Source of the DNA: Puccinellia tenuiflora
Lineage: Eukaryota > Streptophyta > Magnoliopsida > Poales > Poaceae
DNA: 64,000 nt
NCBI GenBank assembly: GCA_012064385.1
Contig: QRDG01000473.1
Span: 4,037,965-4,101,964, forward strand
Direction: 5' to 3'
Of the stretch, positions 56,999 through 64,000 are shown piece by piece. The stretch's first letter is position 1, and every line of letters starts with the position of its first letter. A program made the position numbers and the translations under genes. Below the pieces are notes generated by a model, which saw nothing but the letters and a program-made list of their open reading frames with translations, was not told the DNA's origin and searched no databases.

Positions 56999-57973
56999 TG
57001 TCGCAATAGTGGAACATGGGGTTCCCCTGATGCGGTCAAAGTGGGTCCACCGCCTGTGGGCCCACCAGAAAGGCGAGCAAGGCCAAGGTTCAAGACTGGC
57101 AGATGGGCCCCCTATCTACCCCACGGCGACGAGACAAGCACGACATCGGCAACCACGGCTAAGGACCAGGGGACCCCCCGGGGCCCCCCTTCAACTCAGA
57201 AGACGACGCGGAGGTCCCGAGGACCCCGATGCCCGGCAGGAGGCCAGGCTCACCCCCGGGAGCAAACCTCTGCAAGCGCGAAGAGGATAGGCTTGCCAGC
57301 CCTGGCTGGAAGCTCCTAGAAGACTTGGGCGCCAAGAAGACGAAGGCGCCGAAGGGGGACCGGGACGGAAAAGGTATCAGCCCCTGTCTGCCTGCCCAGG
57401 GAAAGGTGGCGACCGCACCTAACCCCCTCCGAAGAATACTTGGACGAGAAGAAGCCACGTCACCCCCAAAGGAGAACCCGGAGCGGTTTTCCCGCCAAAA
57501 CTCCTCCGCCCTCCAAAGGTGCACCTGTAGGATCCCCTAAGCCTATAATAGGAGGACCAAGGAACCTGAGGGGGAGGACCGGATTTCGGACGGATGCCCA
57601 GAGACTCGGAGGCTAGGCTAGGTAGCGCGCAAGACTGAGAGTAGCATAGGCGAGAGGTGATCTCTTCCAGGTCAGGGTCTGCTCGTATTCAACCTCTAGC
57701 GGACACCTCCCGGGTTCGCACCCGCAACCACCTCTGTAAGCTACACCATGATATACCACTCAATCCAGACATGCAGGATTAGGGCTGTTAGCCTCCGGGC
57801 GGCCTGAACCTGGGTAAACTCCTTGTGTCTCTGCGGTGCATGCTTGTACGTAGATCTCGGGCCTAGACGAAGTCTTCCCGGCAGAAGACGTTTCCCGGCC
57901 TCCTTCGCGCCCCATACCGACCCTAAAAAGGGGGTATTCTTTACTCCCGGTGTCCGTGAACCAAGACACGACA
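56999..57973 (+). repeat. 5' LTR of the third Tat element, 975 bp
   Basis: It runs from TGTCGCAATAGTGGAACATG to AACCAAGACACGACA. It is the complete reference copy for the LTR pieces at 41277, 41669, 47935 and 50587. The 5-mer before it is ATGAC. Confidence 0.9.
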
Positions 57974-57995
57974 TCTGGCGCACCAGGTAGGGGGC
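57974..57995 (+). promoter_or_regulatory. PBS of the third Tat element
   Basis: TCTGGCGCACCAGGTAGGGG follows the LTR directly. The second Tat element has the same site next to 47935. Confidence 0.7.
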
Positions 57996-57999
57996 GCAA

Positions 58000-58701
58000 G
58001 CGCTGGATCCATCTTCATCGACTTCGAGATCTTCGTCGAGATCTACCACAACACCTTTGTCTACCTCGCCCTCAAGGTCATCGCCAAGGTCTGCGCCGGC
58101 CTCAAGGTCATCGACAAGTCCGCGTCGGCCTCAAGGTCATCAATAAGGTCTGTGCTGGCCTCAAGGTCATCGACAAGGTCTGCGCCAGCCTCAAGGTCAT
58201 CGACAAGGTCCGCATCGGCCTCAAGTTCATCGACACGTGCTTCATCGACCTCGAGTTCATCGACAAGGCCTGCGTCAACCTCGCGGTCGTGTTCACCGAC
58301 AGGACCTGTGTTGGCTACGTCGCTGGGTTCTGCGTCAGGGATGGCATGGAAGAAGAAGGCTAAGTCCAGTGCGGAGTACCTACGGTACCCGGGTCTCCAT
58401 TTCGACCCTGAGGAAGGAGGCCTCAAGAGGATGCTACAAGTATTGACGCTCCTCTTTCCCCGCGGACGCGCGAGGTGAAGGGGGAACTCTGCTTGGAAAC
58501 ATCTCTGCCGGCGCACCTCCGAGAGGAGGGAAGTCAGATCCCGAGCCAGCAGACCGAGATCCATGTCTACGTGCCGCAAGAAGTCGAGATCCCTCTGGGT
58601 GAAGATGGTCAGCCAGGACCCTGGTACTCGTTTCATCAATCTGATAGGCACAATATTGAAGACTACCATGAGCTCAGAAAGTGCCCTAGAAGCGGGGAAT
58701 C
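58000..58701 (+). pseudogene. gag remnant of the third Tat element, first part
   Basis: A 30 bp repeat zone (58066-58300) is followed by frames with WKKKAKSSAEYLRYPGLHF, then PWYSFHQSDRHNIEDYHELRK just before the solo LTR. The last segment fits the stretch of a gag that precedes a zinc knuckle. Several frameshifts are present, and the capsid core was not recognised. The frame goes on at 59910 after the inserted LTR. Confidence 0.55.
58066..58300. repeat. 30 bp tandem repeat at the start of gag
   Basis: GGCCTCAAGGTCATCGACAA plus GGTCTGCGCC repeats seven to eight times with changes, encoding LKVIDKVCAG-like units where in frame. One copy has lost a base (near 58110) and so shifts the frame. 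Confidence 0.85.
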
Positions 58702-58706
58702 CTACA

Positions 58707-59904
58707 TGTCGTCGTGGTGAACAACAGATGCCTAGGGGTAGGCTTAAGTTTGGGGCCGATGGACGCTAGAGGATTCGGGGAGGGATTATGCACAGAAAAG
58801 CACACACGAAGAACACTACAAACACAAAGATCTACCCTGCTTCGGGGCCCTCGTGGGGAGGTAAAACCCCTACTGCAGCATCTATCCTACTTTGATGTAT
58901 TCTCATCTCATACGTGGTGGGTACAAATGCTCCTCGAGCTGTATGGAGCTAGCCAGGGAGAGCTGCTCAAGGAAGAAGAAGAAGCTAAGGCAAAAGGGGG
59001 GAAATGAGCCCGCGTGAGCGCTGGGTACATCGGAGCATTTCCCCTGGTGCTCTTTATATAGGGAGAGCCCAGGGGACAAGGGGTGGCCCACAGGACACTG
59101 CACACAACACTATGCTACACTGTACGTGAAAAGACTACTGGGGTCTCGTCCGCCCTGTGCACGCGTCATGGTGTGTACTGCTGCCACGCAGGGCATGGGT
59201 GCCTGTACGTGCCCTCGTCATCCCGTCCTTAGCTCTTATCCTCTGGTAGCAGGCATTGATATTTGTAGAGGGAATATGCTAGTTTGCTGCCTGCACCTTG
59301 CCTCAGAATGGCAGCAGATGATTTGGCCTGGCAATGATCCAGTCGAAGGGAACTGGAAGCCGGCCTGCAGCGATCAATCCCGGGTGCAGGGAATGATCTC
59401 GGTCGCTGGGAGCGATCGATGTCGATCCGGGGAAGAAAACATCGGCCTGCTTGAAGCCCGCCCGGGGGCGCCGTGCGTTGGCCTGCCTGAGGCCCACCCG
59501 GGTGCCGGAAGCCGGCCTACCAGAAGCGATCGAGGCCCAGCCGGGTGCTGGAGACTCGGCCCAGCCGGATGAGTGGAGGCCGGCGGAGAGGATTCGGCCC
59601 ACCCGGGTCAGTTGAGGGATTGATGCCAACGTGGGCTGCCTGGGAGGCAAATGGCCCACCCGGGTCAAGTTGACCGGGATGGCTATCTCGGTCACGGGCC
59701 AGATTCGGTTAAAGGGCCCAGACTCGATTTCTTATTTATTTCTGCCTGGGAGAAGTGTTGACCAGGCCGAATGAGACTTGACTCGGCCCAAGGTGCTAAT
59801 ATAACTCTTTAATATTTAACCCAGCTACATGTATTGACTCATAGGCATCACCGATGACCACATAGAGGGGCCATCCTTCGTATACCGGGGTTACATCCCC
59901 GACA
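58707..59904 (-). mobile_element. Solo LTR, minus orientation, 1198 bp
   Basis: Flanked by CTACA on both sides (58702-58706 and 59905-59909). The minus strand starts TGTCGGGGATGTAACCCCGG and ends GTTCACCACGACGACA. It is related to the LTR at 51548-52251. It interrupts the gag zinc knuckle of the third Tat element. Confidence 0.88.
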
Positions 59905-60233
59905 CTACACCTATGGAGAACTCGGCCACCTCAGCAGAGATTGTCCTCTCAACCCAAAACCTAGGAAAGCCCTGAAGAAGAAATCACCAAGAACCGTCAT
60001 CGACACCTCCACTCAGACCGAAAATCTAGACAAGTCCAGCTCACCACCAGCAGCGCAAGGAATACAAGGAAGTCAGCTAATGACCGTCACCGGCTGGGAT
60101 CAAGTTTTCTTCTGCGAAGACCAACCCGGAGAAGAATGGGATCTGCCGGGTCACATTGTGGCAATACACCCGGGACCAAGTGGACCTCCTCAGAAATATC
60201 GGATTGCAAAATGGTTGGCCTCCGGGCGACAAG
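59905..60233 (+). pseudogene. gag remnant of the third Tat element, zinc-knuckle part
   Basis: Joined to the codons before the solo LTR, the frame reads SYTYGELGHLSRDCPLNPKP. This is a CCHC zinc knuckle in which His and the last Cys are kept but the first two Cys positions are Tyr (TAC, TAT). An open stretch follows: VTGWDQVFFCEDQPGEEWDL. It fades into a duplicated non-coding block. Confidence 0.6.
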
Positions 60234-60470
60234 GATAAAAAGCCATATGCGGTCTCCGGACCGGCACCATAAGGGTGTCAGCAAGGCGGACGTGCACACG
60301 GGTGGCGTCGGGAATAAAAGGTGGACGGCCTCCAGGCGTCAAGGATAAAGAGCCAGATAGGGTCTCCGGACCGGCACCATAAGGGTGTCAGCAAGGCGGA
60401 CGTGCCCTCAGGCGGCGTCGGGAACACAAGGGTCTCCGGACCAGGGTCATTAAAGGTCCTGCGCCAGTGG
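60234..60470. repeat. 115 bp duplicated block
   Basis: GGTCTCCGGACCGGCACCAT followed by AAGGGTGTCAGCAAGGCGGA occurs at about 60249 and 60361. A third, partial GGGTCTCCGGACCAG is at 60430. 60471-61010 contains no gene. Confidence 0.8.
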
Positions 60471-61010
60471 AGATAGCTGGGCAGGCGGCTATTTCAGCAC
60501 GGGTCCCTGACCCTACGGGTAACTGCAGGCAGGGCAGAGTTATGTCTTAAAAACGGCATAGAAGACCCGCCTTGGCGGCAGCGCGACGAAACAATTGCTA
60601 AAATAGCCAAAAGGAGGTCGACATTGAGCTAAGTATAAACGTGCTTGCACGGGATTTTCCCTTTTTGCACCTGTTTTATGCATTTTGGCTAAGATGAAAG
60701 CGGGCGTTGTTTTGGGGTGGCGCCTCCGCGACGATGCTGTCAGTTTCCCTCGGGCAGTGGAGTCGTGGGCTGAGGTCCGTGCGGTCAAAAAACGATGGGT
60801 TCTTGGGGGGATGCGCCCTGTGTCGGTGACTCAAATCCGTCTAAGTGCCCACTGCTGGTTAGCTCTCACGCCCATTAACCCTTCCCGAGAGCGTTAAGCC
60901 TCCACGAGTGCAATAAAACAAATGAAAACTGGGAAAAGGTTATTTACATTCCGAAAAATACAAGTTTATAAGACGCAATTCACGTTTCCTGGTATTGCCC
61001 CGTTTTGCCT

Positions 61011-62416
61011 TCAGGATTGCTTGTCGTCCTCGCGGGAGAGATGCTTCATGATCTCATCCACCTGGCGGGTCACCTCGGGATCGGTCAACATCTCGGGGGT
61101 GAGGCCTTCCAGGTCAGGCAGAGAAGGAGGTTGTTGGTGCCGTCGTTGGAGGGCTGCGACGAACTAGGTGGCCACTTGCTGGGCTGCAACTCTCCCTTCC
61201 TGGAGGGTGGCCCTGCTCACGCTTCCTCTGAGGACGCTGATGCACGAGGCCACGAGCTTCAGGAATGAAGGATAACACCAGATGGAGTAGGAGTGCTCCT
61301 TCGAGAGGGTGGGCAAGCCCTCCACCTTCAGCGTCGCCAGTGCATCCACGATCTTTGAAGACTAGGCATGCATTTGGAGCAGAATCTCATCGTTGCCCCG
61401 ACGGTGACTGCGGAAGTTGCTCTCCTCTTTGTCCTGCGCCTCTTTGGCCTTCGCCAGGTCACTCTGCACCGCTTTGAGCTGTTCGGACAGTTTCTCATGG
61501 CTGTCCCAGGCAATCTGAGCATGCGACTTGCTCGCTTCCATGGCCGCCAACCTCTTGGCGTGCTCCTTGGCTTCGGTCTGGCGCACGATGGTCATGCGTT
61601 CGGTGGCCTCATCTCGAAACTTCACCGCGCCTTCTAGATTGCGGATCTTCTCCTCTAGCGCGAGCCGGTGGGCGCCCGTGTTCTTCTTGAACCCTTCATC
61701 CTAGGTCAGGGCCGCTTTTTGCGCATCAATGGTGGCTACCAGAGATGCGATCCTTGCCGCGTGCTTATCCCGCTCACCTCGGACCTGCCGGAGGTCATCA
61801 CGAGCTTTTTCCCAGCGTTTCTCCTTGTGGGCAAGGTCTTCCTTCAGTCTGGAGATTTTCCGGTCTCTCAACTTGATGGCCTCGTCCTTCGCCCGAATGG
61901 TCTCTTTCACCTCTGCCTCCACTTCGATGCAAGTACATCCCTCTACATTCGTCATACCTTGCTCCAGACGTTCCTTGTCGAGGTTCGCCCTGGCCTGGAG
62001 CATCTCCTCCGCCTCGAGGAAAGTCTTCTCCTAAGCTTCGAGCCTGCGGAGACGCTGCTGTAGCTCTTCGTGCTGGCGGAACAGCCTAAGCTCTCGGGCG
62101 TTAGGTAACTCTTCATCCGCTGTCACCCACTCCTCGCGGGCACGCAATTCCTCCTCCCAGGAGGAGGAAGAGGGCTCCCGCCACTCAACCTCGGCCTTCA
62201 CGAAGGACAAGAACTCCCTAACGGTGGGGCACGTCCTCGTGAACCCCGGTGCCGGGTCCGTTGTCCGCGGGTCAGGCTGGGGGCTCACGGGTCTCGATGC
62301 GTAGGCGTCGCCAGAGGCTTGCTCGTCCTCGGCACCAGGCTCGGGGTGGGCTACCGGGGGCTCAACATCGTCCTCACCCCCGGCGTGGTCCTCCGCCCCT
62401 CTGGCTCCAAGATCAG
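61011..62416 (-). pseudogene. Antisense coiled-coil gene of the third Tat element (3' part)
   Basis: A nearly continuous minus-strand frame. It starts with an acidic, Pro-rich stretch, then FTRTCPTVREFLSFVKAEVE, then long coiled coils (LFRQHEELQQRLRRLEA, ISRLKEDLAHKEKRWEKARD, KRLAAMEASKSHAQIAWDSH). It ends EVTRQVDEIMKHLSREDDKQ before TGA (61011-61013). Four internal stops, all TAG (near 61165, 61362, 61701 and 62031), interrupt it. It corresponds to the last exons of the antisense genes at 19438 and 46398. The first exons would lie beyond the LTR that begins at 62422. Function unknown. Confidence 0.7.
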
Positions 62417-62421
62417 GGTGG

Positions 62422-64000
62422 TGTAACAGCCCAGATTTGGTACCCTAAAATATGGGACAAAATTTCACTTTTTGCTTTGCATTGCATCATGGCATACATA
62501 TTTAAATTGCTAAATTTAATTACAGCAAAATGGAAAACATTAAAAGGAAGCAAACACTTCCTAAATTTCCAAACCAAATGAATTTGTTCAAGTTTGCAAA
62601 ACCAAATTGTTTGAACTTCCAATTTGTCCAGGAAGTTTCAAGTTCACCTTTCTTAAATATTTGTCAAAGACAATTATTGTTAAGCAAAGTAATAAATGTT
62701 TGGAACTCAAAATTGGTTTAACCAAATTGTGAATTTGAAACCAGGTTAAACTTTTCAAAATGTCCAAATAAAAATATGGGGAGCTTCATAACTATATTGG
62801 GAGCCTCCATGAATAATTTCACTTATTTTGGAAATGTTTAAATACCCCAAGTAAATGGATTTTGGAAATTATTAAATTTTGCCTTATCCAAACCCTTTGA
62901 ACAAATGTTGCTCAAAACTTTTTATTTGGCAACACCAATTTTTGTGGAGCTTCTAGTTGATATTGAGATCCCACATGAATTTTTGCAGAAATTATAAAAA
63001 TGGTTTAGGGCCTCAATTAAATTCACTAAACTGCTGCTGGACTAAATTGTGATGCATTTCATTTTAGCCAGGGGTTTTTTCATAAAATCTTCAGGGCATC
63101 CTTTCCCTGTCGCCACAGGGAAGACACTGCCGCGCCGTGCCGCCGTGGCCACCGCCCTGCTCCCTCGACGCCGGGCCCCCCCTTACCCCTGCGTCGACAA
63201 GGAGGACCCCCACGATGCCCTGGATGCTCTCCTCTCCCCCTGCTCTCTCTCCCCACGAACCCTAACCCTAAATCGAGCACGATCGAGCCCGACGTCCGCC
63301 GCCGCCGCCGTCGAGCTTGCCCTCGCCTCCGGCCACCCCGTGCCACGCCGACGCTACCACGAGATGCGCCTCGCCGTCCTCTTCATCCCCGGCCAGGGAA
63401 TCGAGGCGGGGATGCCCAAGATCGACGCCTCCGTCCCGGTCTCCGCCTCCGGCCGCCGCACGTCGACGCGCTCCCTGCCTCCTCCGACCGTCCCCTTCTC
63501 CGGCGAGCTGCCCGACGCACTCAGGGTGAGCACCCCGTCCTCCGGGACCTCTTCTCCCTCTTCCTCCCGCTCTAGGCCGCGCTCCCACCGTGCTCCGCCG
63601 TCCACCGCCGCTCCGGCGATAACCGCGGCCAACTCCGGCGACCATTTGGTCAATCCCGCCGCCCCTCTGCTCCACTCCACCTCCTCTATCTCCTAGTGCA
63701 GCTGCCCATGCCCAATTTCCACCGGAGACGACGGATTCTTGATCAACATGCCGCCTGCCCTCTGATGACATCAGCATGACGTCATTGTTCATCTGTTTTC
63801 AATTTCAGAAAATTAACAGAGAGTTCATTTTTGCTATATCTAAAAATTGGTAAATCAGAAAAATGAAATTGACATACCAAATTGTTCACATTTTCATAAC
63901 CTATCCAAATTTGTAACTCACACATGCAAATGAAATTTTGAATTTGAATTTAAATGTGAAATGCAAATCATCTGTGAGTTATTCAAATTTTGGAAATTCA
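62422..64000 (+). repeat. Start of another LTR element, runs off the window
   Basis: It begins TGTAACAGCCCAGATTTGG after the 5-mer GGTGG. It has the same plan as 54357: an AT-rich first 600 bp, then a GC-rich block (63100-63700) with CCCTAACCCTAAATCGAGC, then AT-rich sequence. A 215-codon frame at 63049-63696 is open only because of GC bias. The right border is outside the window. Confidence 0.6.

Larger units (their letters stand above)
56999..62421 (+). mobile_element. Third Tat-type element, 3' side replaced by a nested LTR
   Basis: It comprises the LTR (56999-57973), PBS, gag remnants (split by a solo LTR at 58707) and an antisense coiled-coil gene at 61011-62416 on the minus strand. No RT or integrase motif was found between gag and the antisense gene. 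From 62422 another LTR begins, so the element's remaining 3' part and 3' LTR lie beyond it, outside the window. Confidence 0.8.

Noticed and set aside
61011..62416. Reading the coiled-coil frames as a host gene such as a kinesin- or myosin-like protein
   Set aside because: It has the same position and strand relative to a Tat LTR as two other antisense genes in the window, and it contains four TAG stops. The retrotransposon origin explains it better.
63049..63696. 215-codon Pro/Ser/Arg-rich frame near the right edge
   Set aside because: It sits in the GC-rich half of an LTR with open frames on both strands at once. No motif or splice evidence supports a gene.

Overview
The window looks like intergenic DNA of a large-genome grass, most likely a Triticeae species (wheat, Aegilops or a close relative). 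This rests on the kinds of element seen (CACTA, Tat-type Ty3/gypsy elements with antisense genes, a Helitron, foldback MITEs), the deep nesting of insertions, the GC-rich grass-type exons, and two grass gene families (MATH-BTB, F-box/FBA). No database search was possible; family calls come from motifs read by eye. There is one ambiguous base (N at 7537).

Host genes occupy only the first ~5.5 kb. The 5' end of a MATH-BTB gene runs off the left edge (1-156, minus). An apparently intact F-box gene (3738-4934, minus) has a TATA box and a 5'UTR intron. Its upstream flank is a ~1.5 kb T-rich degenerate repeat field.

7545-30235 is a 5'-truncated CACTA element. It holds a decayed TNP2 transposase tail, a TNP1-like gene with an Ulp1-like end, subterminal repeats, and a 3' terminus reading ...CCCTACTAGTG. 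Its TNP1 leader is split by a 15 kb Ty3/gypsy element of the Tat type (9485-24498, target duplication GTGCC). That element has a broken gag-pol (with two RNase H domains) on the plus strand. On the minus strand it carries two extra genes: a five-exon coiled-coil gene and a single-exon gene with AT-hooks and a B3-like domain. Nine copies of a 108 bp repeat lie between them.

30236-41276 holds a gypsy polyprotein remnant, a foldback MITE and a Helitron helicase gene (minus). The helicase gene is interrupted by a minus-oriented gypsy element (34175-41157).

41277-50720 is an LTR of a second Tat family, invaded by a minus-oriented relative (41669-50586). The invader keeps gag and the antisense gene but shows no pol, and its 5' LTR was in turn invaded by a solo LTR (47976-49659, duplication ATACC).

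50850-54356 holds a repeat-rich subterminal-like tract, a minus LTR and a spliced Transposase_24-type gene. From 54357 to the end there are further nested LTR elements: an LTR-like start, a gypsy 5' LTR with PBS, and a third Tat element (from 56999) with gag split by a solo LTR and an antisense coiled-coil gene. The last of these is another LTR starting at 62422.

The recurring theme is the antisense gene module: three separate Tat-type elements carry it, with phase-consistent introns in the best copy, and it persists in copies where pol is not visible. Nearly all premature stops in the mobile genes are TGA or TAG, as expected from CGA and CAG codons decaying by methyl-cytosine deamination.
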